DNA of 64,000 nucleotides, taken from Bacteroidota bacterium (lineage in GTDB: Bacteria; Bacteroidota; Bacteroidia; UKL13-3). Both the position numbers and the translations under genes were made by a program. The notes below the pieces were generated by a model, which searched no databases, was not told the origin of the DNA, and was given only the letters and a program-made list of their open reading frames with translations. The stretch lies in the NCBI GenBank assembly GCA_027488905.1, contig JAIYAT010000035.1, positions 186,001 to 250,000 of the forward strand. Reading direction: 5' to 3'. Shown here in pieces: positions 25,127 to 35,220 of this stretch; within the stretch, counting starts at the first letter, position 1, and each line of letters opens with the position of its first letter.

Positions 25127-27958
25127 TTATTTTTTTATAAATTTAATTGTTTGGTGTTTTTCTTGATGTGTCAACTGAAGCAGATATACGCCGGGTAATA
25201 ATGTTTCTGTGTTTAACATCTCGGTTTGGTTCAACCTAAAATTAAACGCCCCACTTTGCATGGTTTCGCCTAATAAATTGCAGATGGTGTATTGGCAAGT
25301 AGATAAGCTGTTTTCAACTGTGCTTATCATGAGTACATCGCTGCAAGGGTTAGGCGAGATGTTGAAATAGTTTGATCCAATGGGTTCCCAAATGCCTGTG
25401 GTTGACTTTTTAAAAACCAGTTCAAAGCGGTTGTCGCCTTTAGTGCTAGCATCAGGGCTAATAGTAAAATCATAACTAAAATTGGCGCTAAGATTTTGGA
25501 TTTTTTGCAGATACTTATCCTTGAGCGCAATAGCAATGTCTGGGTTGAATGTTTCTAACTCTGTAAATTTTAGTTGAAAATTTCCTGTAACATCAGATTG
25601 CACCGAAAGTGGCACTATTACTGCATCTTGGCTTATGTCTGGTAGCGTTTGAATGGCAAGTCGATTGGTATCCTTTAGGCTACATATGCCAAAAATGTTA
25701 GAACCTAAACTATTGGCATCATAGTTTAAGTCATATGCTTTTTGCCCATCTGGTCTAAACCTAATAACGATATCGTCTGCGTGCACACCATTAAGTTGCA
25801 AGGCCACACGCAGGTGATTACTCTGAGATTTTTTGAAAAACCCACCTGTTTGATTGGTTACTTTATATGATTGGGTAAAAGTGAGGGTAGTCCATGAGGT
25901 GGTTCTTATAAAGAATGCCTGTCCAGAGCGGATAATGGCATCTGTCATACCATTGGTGCCACTACCATTGTTCCAAGTGGCATATACCGTTCCGCTTGTA
26001 GAGGCAGTTACTGCTGGATCATATATCCAAATGGTATTGGTGATATTAGACCTAGCGCTGGCCCAGCCACTTGCATCCCAATTGATGGCGCAGGCATAAG
26101 GGTTTCCAATGAGGTTATAGCCTGTAGGTAATGTTGCAGTAGTTACATTGCCAGTTGCAAGCGAACCAGTAGCGCGCAAAACGGTTGGGTTGGGCGTTGG
26201 ATTTGGAATAGCATTTAAATCGATGGTTCTATCGCCTCTTATTAACACCCTATAGCCTACGCCCGGGGTCAGGCCAGTGGTTTTTGTATTGGTTATGGCT
26301 CGCCATGTTGGTGTAACAAAGGTAAACATGGAGCTTCCTCCAATGATTGTTCTGTCTAAGCCTGTTGTGGCATCATTACCTGGCGTAGCACTGGCAATAC
26401 CAGTTATGTGTGTTCCGCATCCCGAGATAGCAGCACCACTTTCTTGCCAATTGCTCCAAATATCTGCTGTTGTTACTGGCGATGCTAAGAATCGGTAGGC
26501 CCTGCGTGTATTTGGAATGTATCGTTCTACCGTAACATTTCCAGAAATGGTGGCTCCATTGGTATTGCCAATATAGGCAGATCCCGTGCTATTGGATTTT
26601 AATGTTAGATTACCCGCTATGGTAAGTGACTTGGTGCCAGCTGCATGAAAGGTAATGCTACCAGTTGGTGGTATTATTAAGGCATTTCCAATAGTCATGC
26701 TGGCATCCGAACCTGTGCCCATAACAATATGGTGAAAGATATTGCTTGAGCCAGGATTGGATTGGTCGAATAACAATGTTCCTACATAATTAGCTATTGT
26801 TAAGGTACTTGTGCTTGAGCCTCTAATTACACCTCCATTAGTCGTAACATTACCATTGATGGTTAAATTTTTTCCAGCATCTAAAATATACCTTCCACCA
26901 ACCATATTGGCGCTTCCTATTACCTGATTTACATTAGCATAAAACAAACTACCGCTATCTAGCTGTAATAGCGCTCCTGTTGCCATGGTAATCGCATGGT
27001 TGGCATTAAATATAGCATCTCTTTGTATAACCAATCTGGCACCTTCTGTTCCAAATGTATAGTTGGCAGTTGTGGTCATCACATGACCGCCTTGTACCAC
27101 ATAATAATTGGGTGAGTTTAAATTAATGGCGTTGGTGCCACTTCCATCTGGTCTAGAGTTCCATTTATTTGCTATAAATGGATCACCACCGCTTTGTGAG
27201 TAATAACTAAGGTGGGCACCCGAATAAACCCAATTTGAGTTGCTGCCAGTTAGGGTAAAATTCTCTAATGTACCATGGAATGCATTTGATGTTATATCTG
27301 TTAGAGTTGCACCACTACTAGTATTAAATTGATAATTGGCAATTAAACCAGAGGTACTTGCACTTAGCTCGGTGTTTTTTTGATTGGCAATTTCGCTAGA
27401 AGTTCGGGCAGTATTCCATATACGCATCTCATCTATGATACCATTGAAAAATAAAGACTCATTTCGGTCTGTTCCTATGAGCAGGGAAGCACTGTTGCTA
27501 ATATTATTTCGTATCGAATCATGTTTAATACTTGCCTCTAGAACACCATCTACAAAAAGCCTGCAAACCGTGTCTGTTCGGCTTACTACAAGTGCTACAT
27601 GGTGCCATGCGTCGTCATTTAAATAGCTTAGTCCAATAAAGCCATTTGATACCCCAATGAGCGCGTTTCCCGTATTTATGCTGGCTGTAATTCGATTATC
27701 AAACAATGATAGTTGATAACCTTGCCATGAGCCACCTGTGCTCGCCTTTCCAATAATCACGGTATTGTTAGCTTGACTGCCATCCAATTTTATCCATGTC
27801 TCGATGGTAAAATTTAGAGTATTTCCGAAATTCAGTGTTGTGGCATTTGGAATAATCACTTTGTCATTGATACCATCAAAATCCAATGCATATTGATTTT
27901 GCGCTTTACCACCTATTGCTAAACCAATTAAGCTTAATAGCAAGTATCCATATTTCAT
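25127..27958 (-). CDS. Secreted LamG-domain protein with T9SS sorting domain
   Basis: The 943-residue product starts at ATG 27958 (a GTG at 27967 is also possible). It has a signal peptide ending in GKAQ. A LamG/concanavalin-like domain follows (about 22-215; NFTIETWIK, AWHHVALVV, IDEMRIWN). Then come long strand-rich repeats with many Gly, Thr and Asn (about 240-620), resembling an adhesin or glycan-binding stalk. The last about 80 residues are a T9SS type A domain (NYFNISPNPCSDVLMI, LLGETMQSG, LLPGVYLLQL). It is predicted to be displayed on or released from the surface. Such proteins usually bind polysaccharides or mediate gliding adhesion; neither is shown here. Confidence 0.85.
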   Translation of the reverse strand: MKYGYLLLSLIGLAIGGKAQNQYALDFDGINDKVIIPNATTLNFGNTLNFTIETWIKLDGSQANNTVIIGKASTGGSWQGYQLSLFDNRITASINTGNALIGVSNGFIGLSYLNDDAWHHVALVVSRTDTVCRLFVDGVLEASIKHDSIRNNISNSASLLIGTDRNESLFFNGIIDEMRIWNTARTSSEIANQKNTELSASTSGLIANYQFNTSSGATLTDITSNAFHGTLENFTLTGSNSNWVYSGAHLSYYSQSGGDPFIANKWNSRPDGSGTNAINLNSPNYYVVQGGHVMTTTANYTFGTEGARLVIQRDAIFNANHAITMATGALLQLDSGSLFYANVNQVIGSANMVGGRYILDAGKNLTINGNVTTNGGVIRGSSTSTLTIANYVGTLLFDQSNPGSSNIFHHIVMGTGSDASMTIGNALIIPPTGSITFHAAGTKSLTIAGNLTLKSNSTGSAYIGNTNGATISGNVTVERYIPNTRRAYRFLASPVTTADIWSNWQESGAAISGCGTHITGIASATPGNDATTGLDRTIIGGSSMFTFVTPTWRAITNTKTTGLTPGVGYRVLIRGDRTIDLNAIPNPTPNPTVLRATGSLATGNVTTATLPTGYNLIGNPYACAINWDASGWASARSNITNTIWIYDPAVTASTSGTVYATWNNGSGTNGMTDAIIRSGQAFFIRTTSWTTLTFTQSYKVTNQTGGFFKKSQSNHLRVALQLNGVHADDIVIRFRPDGQKAYDLNYDANSLGSNIFGICSLKDTNRLAIQTLPDISQDAVIVPLSVQSDVTGNFQLKFTELETFNPDIAIALKDKYLQKIQNLSANFSYDFTISPDASTKGDNRFELVFKKSTTGIWEPIGSNYFNISPNPCSDVLMISTVENSLSTCQYTICNLLGETMQSGAFNFRLNQTEMLNTETLLPGVYLLQLTHQEKHQTIKFIKK

Positions 27959-28422
27959 ATTCTGCACGTTGTTATTTATTTGTTTTCTGAACTATTTTTC
28001 TGATATTAAACACACTTCATATAGTTTCAGGGCAATGATATTGGCAGTGTTTGCGGACTTCCACCTTTTTATGTAAGGCAGTGATTAAACCACGAATGCA
28101 GTTGTAATTTTGATACTAATGGGAAGGAGTTACAGTTATTTTTAACTAAACAACCATTTAATGTTACCAGATTCTGTGATTTTGAGTAGTCATTAATTTT
28201 GACATTAATAACATGAATTTCAACACAAAGGCTTGTCAGATATAGATAAATTCCCTTTTATTGGCAAAAAAATCCTTCTTAAATTTGGGAATTTTACAGG
28301 TGAATTTTATGCGGATTTAATCGCATTTGTGGTGTTGTTAATTGTGGAAAACTTGCTTGGTTCAAAAAAATACAACTTGCAGGCAAAATACTGCTATCTA
28401 AAATGTATTTTTTTTGAACCTA
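27959..28422. other. 464-bp gap, no convincing gene
   Basis: A 66-codon frame (28233-28433, TTG start) overlaps the toxin's 3' end and has no visible signature; I do not call it. Half-copies of the interspersed motif (GGTTCAAA at 28360-28367, TTTGAACC at 28413-28420) occur. Otherwise the region is AT-rich without recognisable structure. Confidence 0.5.
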
Positions 28423-28755
28423 TCAATAGTTAAGCAAATCATTTATGGTTTGCTTTAATTCTAAGATTACCTGCTTTGGCACTTCTCCGATTTTTTCTTT
28501 AAGCCTACTTTTAGCAAGACTTCGGATGTGTATTACCATGATTTCTGACGTGTTTGTTAACCCATTTTGTTTGTTGGGTTCAAGAATGGGATCGCCTTTA
28601 TAATTTTTCAATTTTGAAGTAAGTGGGCAGCATACCACCACTGGTGCATAGGTATTGGCCAAGTTTCCACTCACAATTACAACTGGCCTAAAACCAGCTT
28701 GTTCGCTTCCTTCTGTTGGGTTAAGGTTGGCATTCCAAATTTCCCCTTGCCTCAT
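28423..28755 (-). CDS. PemK/MazF-type toxin (type II toxin-antitoxin)
   Basis: The 110-residue protein has the family start GEIWNANLNPTEGSEQAGFRPVVIVS and the PxTS (CCPLTSKL) and S-IMV-HIRSL blocks. Known members are ribosome-independent endoribonucleases cutting mRNA. The conserved Arg in FRPVVIVS and Thr in PLTS are present, so it looks intact. It overlaps its antitoxin by 4 bp (28752-28755), typical for such pairs. Confidence 0.9.
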   Translation of the reverse strand: MRQGEIWNANLNPTEGSEQAGFRPVVIVSGNLANTYAPVVVCCPLTSKLKNYKGDPILEPNKQNGLTNTSEIMVIHIRSLAKSRLKEKIGEVPKQVILELKQTINDLLNY

Positions 28756-28991
28756 CCTTGTGTGTTTATTTCTTGCAGGTATTCTGCCATGCCTTCTTCT
28801 GCCATCATTAAAACGTCAGTATCATCAGCCATTGCTTTGTAAGATTTTATGTACTCGGCTTTGTTGAGTTGATCCAAATAGATGCGCAGTGCCTTCTCAA
28901 TGAGCTTGTTTTTAGGCATCGATAAATTATTTGCCGCTTCTTGCAACTTCTTGAGGAGGTCATCAGGCAATGTGCTAGTGAAGGTTGACAT
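28752..28991 (-). CDS. Ribbon-helix-helix antitoxin of the PemK pair
   Basis: I start at ATG 28991 (79 residues); a longer frame from 29096 is mostly hydrophobic and unlikely. The N-terminus TFTSTLPDDLLKKLQEAA has the strand-plus-helix pattern of a ribbon-helix-helix DNA-binding domain, followed by a helical toxin-binding tail (LMMAEEGMAEYLQEI). Autoregulation of the pair is known for the family. The gene is upstream of and coupled to the toxin. Confidence 0.85.
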   Translation of the reverse strand: MSTFTSTLPDDLLKKLQEAANNLSMPKNKLIEKALRIYLDQLNKAEYIKSYKAMADDTDVLMMAEEGMAEYLQEINTQG

Positions 28992-29158
28992 AATTTTAAA
29001 GGTTATTTGCCATACAAAAATATAATTCATAAATATAAAATACAAATAAACATATAATATTACCTTTGGATTGCTTATTTTAGACTCATCTTCCACTCAT
29101 CAAACTTTATTTGGCTCAAATCGATACTTTGTTTTAATTGCATTCAAAACAATATTAC

Positions 29159-31678
29159 ATGAAGCCAATTTCCTTCCTTCTTGCCTTACTGATTACCTTA
29201 TCTGCCTGCGCTAGTTCAAAAAAAAAGAAACCCACCACAACTGCGCAAACACCTTCTGTTTCAAAAACAACAACTATTGCTGAAAAAATAAAATCCTGCA
29301 AAAAGCTTGATGGCCTTTTTCCGCTTTATCAAGATACAGCCAATGGAAATGTTTATTTTTTGCTTAAAAATGAGCAATTAGATAAAGAGTATATTTACTT
29401 TTCTTATACCGTAGATGGGGTAGTGGCAGCTGGACATTTTAGAGGAAGCTTTAGAGATAACAAGGTATTTAACATTACTCGCTATTTTGATAAAATTGAG
29501 TTTTCTGTAATTAATACTGGCTTTTATTTTGATCCGACTAATCCTATACACAAAGCCGCACAAGCAAATATTAGCAAAGCTGTTTTGAGTTCTCAAAAAA
29601 TTGTCGCAGAAGACACAAAAAAAGGTGAAATGCTGTTAGACGGTAATAGCCTCTTTTTAAGTGAGAGTCTCCAACAAATTAAGCCTTCTTCAATGCCAGG
29701 TTTTCAAGGATTTCAACTGGGTCAATTAAGTAAGGAAAAAACCAAGTTTGTAAGTTTACGCAATTACGAGAAAAACACCGACGTAATTGTTGAATATGTT
29801 TATGATAATCCTTATCCCACCCAAGGCGGGGGTAAGGAAGTAACAGACGAACGTGCTGTGAGCATTACAGTTCAACATACCTTAATTGAAGCGCCTAACA
29901 ACAGTTTTAAACCAAGATTAGACGACCCGCGTATCGGCTATTTCTCTGAGCAGGTAAATGACATGACTACCACCGAAGCCGTTAACTATAAAGACTTAAT
30001 TCACCGTTGGCATCTTGAAAAGAAAGATCCCTCTGCTGCCATTTCTGAGCCAGTAGAACCTATTGTTTGGTGGATAGAAAATACAACTCCACAAGAGTTT
30101 AGGGCCACTATTAAAGAAGCTGGTGAAAAATGGAATTTAGCCTTTGAAAAAGCTGGCTTTAAAAATGCAGTTATTTTGAAAGAACAGCCTGACTCAGCCG
30201 ATTGGGATGCAGGCGATATCCGTTACAATGTTTTACGTTGGACCAGCTCGCCACAACCTCCATTTGGCGGGTATGGACCAAGTTTTGTTGACCCAAGAAC
30301 TGGGCAAATTTTGGGTGCTGATATTATGTTGGAGTATATTTTTGTTACCAATCGTTTAAAACAAGAAGACCTATTTGTGAATGGCAATAATGCTTCACAA
30401 GCTCTTAAAGCGATGCATTTTTGCGATGCAGGCGAATACCTGCACCAAACTTCTTTGTTTGGCAAACAGGTTCTTGAAGCTCAAGGTTTAAGCGATATTG
30501 ATAAAAGAGAATACTTGAAACAATCTTTATACTATTTGGTATTGCACGAAATGGGACATACGCTTGGCCTTAATCATAACATGAAAGCTAGCCAAATGTT
30601 GAGTCCTACCGAATTACACAACAAGTCACTAACCCAAAAGATAGGTTTAACTGCCTCTGTAATGGATTACCCTGCAGCTAATGTAGCCTTAGACAAAAGC
30701 AAACAAGGTGATTATTTCACCACCCGCCCCGGTCCATACGATTTATGGGCAATTGAGTTTGGTTATACACCCTCTTTGCTTGACCCAAATGCAGAAGCAG
30801 AGCGCAGTTTGAAATTACTTTCAAAATCGGGAGATAGTTTGCTAATTTTTGGGAATGATGCAGACGATATGCGTGGCGTAGGTTCTGGTATTGACCCAAG
30901 AGTGAATGTGAACGATTTAAGTGACGATGCTATTAGATATTCTATTGAAAGAATGAAGTTGAGTTTAGACTTAACTGCTAAACTTAAAGCAAAATACATT
31001 AAACCAAATCAAAGCTATCAAGAGTTAAGGCAAGCCTATAATATTGTTCAAAATGAGTATTTCCAAGCAGCCAATGTAACTGTAAAATATATTGGTGGAG
31101 TTTATGTTAATCGTGTGTTTGCCAATCAGCCGGGTGCTGGAAAAGCTTTTGTGCCTGTTCCTCTTGCCGATCAACGTCGCGCTATGAATGCACTTTCGAT
31201 ATACGCATTTTCTGCCAATGCCTTTGGTGTTCAAAACGAGCTATATCCATATCTTCAGCCACAGCGTCGCGGATTCGGATTTTTTGGTTCAAACGAAGAC
31301 CCTAAAATTCACGAGCGTATCCTAGACTATCAAAAAATGTTGTTAATGCATTTACTAAGTCCAACTGTTCACAAAAGGATGAGCGATACTAGGCTATATG
31401 GAAACACTTACTCGGTAATGAGCATGATGTCCGACTTAACCAGTGCCATCATGAAAGGCGAAAATGGGGTAGTGCCAACCTTGAGATTTAATCTACAAGT
31501 AACCTACACAGAAATGCTTATTCAAGTATTTTCAAGCAAAGCCTTTGATGGTAGTTCTCAAGCGGCTGCATTGGCGCAGTTAAAAAGTATTGAGAAATTA
31601 CCAGCTGTAGGCTCAGAAGAATACAAAGCGCATATAGAATTGCTTAAGAATAAAATTAAAGTAGCCCTTGAAAAATAG
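29159..31678 (+). CDS. Zinc-dependent metalloprotease lipoprotein (DUF5117/DUF4953 type)
   Basis: I start at ATG 29159 (839 residues), since the TTG at 29138 adds residues before the signal. The lipobox is LSAC (Cys about 18). The central part carries the metzincin signature HEMGHTLGLNHN (His about 463) with the downstream VMDY Met-turn, which defines the DUF4953 family of exported zinc proteases. The N-terminal DUF5117/5118-like strands cover about 60-290. The 820-850 length fits the family. It is probably attached to the outer membrane and digests proteins outside the cell. It is preceded by the divergent toxin-antitoxin pair, with the motif relative GGCTCAAATC at 29112. Confidence 0.88.
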   Translation: MKPISFLLALLITLSACASSKKKKPTTTAQTPSVSKTTTIAEKIKSCKKLDGLFPLYQDTANGNVYFLLKNEQLDKEYIYFSYTVDGVVAAGHFRGSFRDNKVFNITRYFDKIEFSVINTGFYFDPTNPIHKAAQANISKAVLSSQKIVAEDTKKGEMLLDGNSLFLSESLQQIKPSSMPGFQGFQLGQLSKEKTKFVSLRNYEKNTDVIVEYVYDNPYPTQGGGKEVTDERAVSITVQHTLIEAPNNSFKPRLDDPRIGYFSEQVNDMTTTEAVNYKDLIHRWHLEKKDPSAAISEPVEPIVWWIENTTPQEFRATIKEAGEKWNLAFEKAGFKNAVILKEQPDSADWDAGDIRYNVLRWTSSPQPPFGGYGPSFVDPRTGQILGADIMLEYIFVTNRLKQEDLFVNGNNASQALKAMHFCDAGEYLHQTSLFGKQVLEAQGLSDIDKREYLKQSLYYLVLHEMGHTLGLNHNMKASQMLSPTELHNKSLTQKIGLTASVMDYPAANVALDKSKQGDYFTTRPGPYDLWAIEFGYTPSLLDPNAEAERSLKLLSKSGDSLLIFGNDADDMRGVGSGIDPRVNVNDLSDDAIRYSIERMKLSLDLTAKLKAKYIKPNQSYQELRQAYNIVQNEYFQAANVTVKYIGGVYVNRVFANQPGAGKAFVPVPLADQRRAMNALSIYAFSANAFGVQNELYPYLQPQRRGFGFFGSNEDPKIHERILDYQKMLLMHLLSPTVHKRMSDTRLYGNTYSVMSMMSDLTSAIMKGENGVVPTLRFNLQVTYTEMLIQVFSSKAFDGSSQAAALAQLKSIEKLPAVGSEEYKAHIELLKNKIKVALEK

Positions 31679-31835
31679 TGCATCTATTTGAATATTAAAT
31701 AAATGTATATTTTTTATTAATTTTCAGAGGCAAACGGTAAATGTGACCTTACATTTGCATCCAGAATTTTTGGTATTTGGGTAAATTATGCCCTTTTCAA
31801 TGATTCTATTTACTCTTTAAACAGTTTTTTACATA

Positions 31836-32882
31836 ATGAAATTAAGCCAATTTAAATTTGCCTTCAATGAAAGCCTAATTGCCAAACACCCTACTGATGC
31901 TCGCGATGAATCTAAATTAATGGTTGTAAATCGTAGCACAGGTAAAATAGAGCACAAAAAATTCTCTGACATATTAGGTATGTTCTCAGACAGAGATGTA
32001 ATGATTCTTAATAACACTAAAGTTTTTCCAGCTCGTTTATATGGTTCTAAAGAGAAAACTGGTGCTAAGATTGAAGTTTTCTTGTTGCGTGAATTAAACA
32101 AAGAAATGAAACTCTGGGATGTTTTGGTTGATCCAGCGCGTAAAATTAGAGTTGGGAATAAGCTTTATTTTGGAAATGACGATTTAGTAGCGGAAGTTGT
32201 AGACAATACTACCAGCAGAGGACGAACCATTCGTTTTCTATTTGATGGTAGCGATGAGGAATTACGCAAACTAATTGACAAGTTAGGCGAAATGCCACTT
32301 CCAAAATATATGGATAGGCCTGTAGAGAAAGCTGATAAAGACCGTTTCAATACCATTTTTGCTAGTAGAGTAGGCGCTGTTATTCCTCCTACAGCAGGAC
32401 TTCACTTTAGCAGGGAGTTAATGATGCGTTTAGAAATTAAAGGTGTTCGATTTGCAGAATTAACTTTGCACAATGGTTTGGGTTCTTTTAGAACTGTAGA
32501 AGTTGAAGACCTGACTAAACATAAAATGGATTCAGAGTTTTATGAAGTGCCACAAGTAACAACTGATATTGTAAATAATGCTATTAACGAAAAGCGCAAG
32601 ATTGTTGCTGTTGGAAACTCAGTTATGAGAGCCTTAGAATCCTCTGTTTCCTCTGCAGATAGATTAAACCCTTTGAGCGGTTGGACAGATAAGTTTCTTT
32701 TTCCTCCACATGATTTCAAAATCGCTAATGTTTTGATTTCAAATTTTCACCCACCAGAGTCTACCTTGTTAATGGCTACTGCTGCTTTTGCTGGATTTGA
32801 ATTACTAGAAGAAGCATACAATGAAGCCATTAAAAAGAAATACCGTTTCCTTGCTTATGGAGACGCCATGATAATCATTTAA
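31836..32882 (+). CDS. queA: S-adenosylmethionine:tRNA ribosyltransferase-isomerase
   Basis: The 348-residue enzyme transfers and isomerises the ribose of SAM onto preQ1 in tRNA to give epoxyqueuosine at position 34. The family start (FxFxxxLIAxHPxxxRDxSKLMVV), [17 protein letters not shown] (about 49-65), the [12 protein letters not shown] motif (about 181-193), the [13 protein letters not shown] segment and the C-terminal GDAMII are all present. It is followed 8 bp later by ispD and is probably co-transcribed. Confidence 0.95.
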   Translation: MKLSQFKFAFNESLIAKHPTDARDESKLMVVNRSTGKIEHKKFSDILGMFSDRDVMILNNTKVFPARLYGSKEKTGAKIEVFLLRELNKEMKLWDVLVDPARKIRVGNKLYFGNDDLVAEVVDNTTSRGRTIRFLFDGSDEELRKLIDKLGEMPLPKYMDRPVEKADKDRFNTIFASRVGAVIPPTAGLHFSRELMMRLEIKGVRFAELTLHNGLGSFRTVEVEDLTKHKMDSEFYEVPQVTTDIVNNAINEKRKIVAVGNSVMRALESSVSSADRLNPLSGWTDKFLFPPHDFKIANVLISNFHPPESTLLMATAAFAGFELLEEAYNEAIKKKYRFLAYGDAMIII

Positions 32883-32890
32883 TTTTAATC

Positions 32891-33556
32891 ATGAATAGGC
32901 ATGCCATCATTGTTGCTGGGGGGAAAGGCTTGCGCATGGGAGCTCAAATACCTAAGCAATTTCTTGAACTCAATGGCATGCCTGTTCTTATGCATACTAT
33001 CAAATCGTTTCGGTTTGACCCAAATATATTTGTAACTGTAGTTTTGCCTTCCGACCAGTTTGAATATTGGAATTGGCTTTGTCAAAAACATCGTTTCAAC
33101 TTGCCTCATCAATTGGTAAAAGGCGGAGACACTCGCTTTCAATCTGTGCGCAATGGACTAAAATCTCTCCCCCAAAATGCAGATTTAGTAGCTATTCATG
33201 ATGGTGTTAGACCTATTTTAAGCCAACTAATTATTGAAAATGGATTTGAAGTTGCTAGTCAAAAAGGAAATGCCATTGCAGTGGTTCGACTTAAAGATTC
33301 TATTCGTAAACAAGAATTAACAGGTAATAACCACAGTGTTAATCGTGCTAATTATTTCTTGGTTCAAACCCCACAAACTTTTGAATATAAGGTTCTTTGG
33401 GAGGCATATCAACAAGCAGAAGACGATAACTTCACAGACGATGCCTCAGTGGTTGAAGCAATGGGAGAGAAAATAAATCTTATTGAAGGAGATTATAAAA
33501 ACATCAAAATTACTACACCAGAAGATTTGCTTGTAGCAGCAGTTTTCTTACAATAA
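32891..33556 (+). CDS. ispD: 2-C-methyl-D-erythritol 4-phosphate cytidylyltransferase
   Basis: The 221-residue MEP-pathway enzyme makes CDP-ME from MEP and CTP. The nucleotide loop AGGKGLRMGAQIPKQF (about 8-23) and the HDGVRP motif (about 101-106) are present, as are QTPQTF (about 156-161) and the C-terminal NIKITTPEDL. It shows isoprenoids are made by the MEP route. It ends by overlapping the small convergent membrane gene by 9 bp. An exact motif copy at 33361 forms part of FLVQTPQTF, where the VQT codons are also functionally constrained. Confidence 0.95.
   Translation: MNRHAIIVAGGKGLRMGAQIPKQFLELNGMPVLMHTIKSFRFDPNIFVTVVLPSDQFEYWNWLCQKHRFNLPHQLVKGGDTRFQSVRNGLKSLPQNADLVAIHDGVRPILSQLIIENGFEVASQKGNAIAVVRLKDSIRKQELTGNNHSVNRANYFLVQTPQTFEYKVLWEAYQQAEDDNFTDDASVVEAMGEKINLIEGDYKNIKITTPEDLLVAAVFLQ
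33361..33370 (+). repeat. Interspersed motif copy 9 (GGTTCAAACC)
   Basis: Context TTCTTGGTTCAAACCCCAC in ispD; read Val-Gln-Thr within the conserved QTPQTF motif, so this copy may be there by coding necessity alone. Confidence 0.65.
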
Positions 33557-33730
33557 ACCCTTTGCAAGCAAATAAGGGATAATTAACCAAAGCAATCCTT
33601 TGATAAGAAAAAAGAAGAATCCAGCCACTCCAATTTTCTTAATCCATGTCACCATTTTCCCACGTTCTTTATGAGGAACTGGGCATTGTAGCGGTTTTTC
33701 TTTAACGGTTTCGGTAATTGGATGCTGCAT
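33548..33730 (-). CDS. Small single-span membrane protein
   Basis: The 60-residue protein (ATG 33730) has a charged N-terminus with two Cys-Pro and Pro-rich turns (QCPVPHKERGK) and one long hydrophobic segment (about 33-58). It is predicted to be in the inner membrane. I do not recognise the family with certainty. It converges on ispD with a 9-bp overlap, and the overlap region encodes both C-termini. Confidence 0.65.
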   Translation of the reverse strand: MQHPITETVKEKPLQCPVPHKERGKMVTWIKKIGVAGFFFFLIKGLLWLIIPYLLAKGLL

Positions 33731-33798
33731 AAAACTTAAACACAACAAAGGTAATTGAGTTTAGCACTTTTACAAATTTGACAAAAGGATCATTAATT

Positions 33799-35127
33799 TT
33801 ACTTTTTAGCAAACCTGTAAATGGTTACAATGCTCTTTTTTGTATCTAAGCTGAGTATAATTAATGTTTCATTTCCTGCAGCGTCAAGGTCTATGTCTAT
33901 TACATCTGAGTTTTGCTGCTCACAGGTTGGCTTCAAAATAGTTGACATTTGTAGCTTATTTAACCTGCTATACATATTGCTATTGTCTACACAATAATTA
34001 TCATAATTTAAACTTTCAAAAGTTCCATTCTGAATTTCATTGAAAAGCACATTTCCTTGCCCATCAAAAACCAATAACTGATTAACAGTTTCCTCAAATG
34101 GATTAAACTCTGTATTTGCAACCGAAACAATTACCTGACTACCTTTATGAAATACCTTTGGCGGCACAGGTGCTCCAACTGCATTCATATCTACCAGTCC
34201 ATATTTTGAATTTTCTTTAATCACAAACTCTTTTTGCCATGACCTTAGCAATAGGTTATTGTTTTTTCCCAATCCAAATGAAGCGGTCATAAAAGCAGGA
34301 GTTCCAGCTCTATTGATTAAACAAGAAACAATAAAACTTTGTGTTGTAGTATTCAGGCTTAAACTGACGTCTTTTCCTAATAAACTTGAACCTGGCAATA
34401 AAAAATTATCCAATAATAATTCCCTAAAAAGTTGAAAATCCTCATCATAAAAAGTGATATGATAAGCAATAGCACTAGGGTTAAACTGCGAGTTTGCACC
34501 CTTTCTTGCCATGATATAATAACCCATATGTTGTCCAATAAACCGCCATTCTCCTTTGAAATTCATAGACTTTAAAGGTTCAGAACTTGGTCTTTGCCAA
34601 TCTATTTCTTGAAAATCATTGTCTTTTGAATTTAATAAATTTGAAGAAAACAAATGCAAATCTCCAAGTCCGTCATAGGTTTCAAATACTACATCGCCTA
34701 GATAAGTAAAGTGTAATCTTTCAATTTGATTTTGGGTCAAACCAACTATATTTAAATCTAATTTCTTTTTAAAAAGCTCCTTTCCCGTGAAATCTAATAC
34801 CCTAAAAATGTATTTCTCTGAATCTACATCCTGAACAAATAGATAGTTTTTGTTTGAGGTTATTTTTAAAACACCTGTAGTAGTGATTTTAAAATTTGCC
34901 CTTTTGCTGAGGTCCTTACTATAATATAAAAGATTGTGCAACAGTTCTTTTCCGCCTTCATTAAGTTCCTTGTTTTCATTAAATCCTAATACAAACCCTT
35001 GCTCTCCTAAGTCGAAATAGGAATTGCAAAAACCACCTGCCGATTTAGTATTTATTACTAATTTCGTTTGCGCGCCAGCTAATGCGGCTATAATCAGCAA
35101 TTGTAACAGGATTATTAGTCTTTTCAT
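33799..35127 (-). CDS. Secreted protein of unknown function
   Basis: The 442-residue product (ATG 35127; ATG 35136 would add three residues) has a signal peptide ending in LAGAQ, then strand-rich sequence with repeated strand-turn-strand pairs (KNYLFVQDVDSEKYIFRVLD, then LVFDGQGNVLFN), suggesting a propeller-like fold. It has no T9SS tail and no known family. A one-mismatch motif relative (GGGTCAAACC) is at 34734. It is separated from accC by a terminator at 35157-35188. Confidence 0.7.
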   Translation of the reverse strand: MKRLIILLQLLIIAALAGAQTKLVINTKSAGGFCNSYFDLGEQGFVLGFNENKELNEGGKELLHNLLYYSKDLSKRANFKITTTGVLKITSNKNYLFVQDVDSEKYIFRVLDFTGKELFKKKLDLNIVGLTQNQIERLHFTYLGDVVFETYDGLGDLHLFSSNLLNSKDNDFQEIDWQRPSSEPLKSMNFKGEWRFIGQHMGYYIMARKGANSQFNPSAIAYHITFYDEDFQLFRELLLDNFLLPGSSLLGKDVSLSLNTTTQSFIVSCLINRAGTPAFMTASFGLGKNNNLLLRSWQKEFVIKENSKYGLVDMNAVGAPVPPKVFHKGSQVIVSVANTEFNPFEETVNQLLVFDGQGNVLFNEIQNGTFESLNYDNYCVDNSNMYSRLNKLQMSTILKPTCEQQNSDVIDIDLDAAGNETLIILSLDTKKSIVTIYRFAKK

Positions 35128-35156
35128 TATGAGCATTTCAATCGGTCAAATTTCAC

Positions 35157-35188
35157 AAAAAAGCCATCATTTAAAAATGATGCCTTTT
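35157..35188 (-). terminator. Probable rho-independent terminator after accC
   Basis: Read on the minus strand, an imperfect stem (CATCATTT at 35165-35172 pairing with AAATGATG at 35175-35182) is followed by a U-run (35157-35162 are all A on the plus strand). It lies 33 bp after the accC stop and before the next gene. Confidence 0.6.
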
Positions 35189-35220
35189 AACATTTTACCA
35201 AAACTGTCTATTTAAAAATA

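Noticed and set aside
25113-25130. Hairpin CATGCTTAGCATG plus T-run after the DnaE-type gene as a terminator
   Set aside because: The stem is only 4-5 bp once a loop is allowed; too weak to list as a feature.
28233-28433. Open frame of 66 codons with a hydrophobic middle
   Set aside because: TTG start, overlap with the PemK-type toxin's 3' end, and no recognisable feature.
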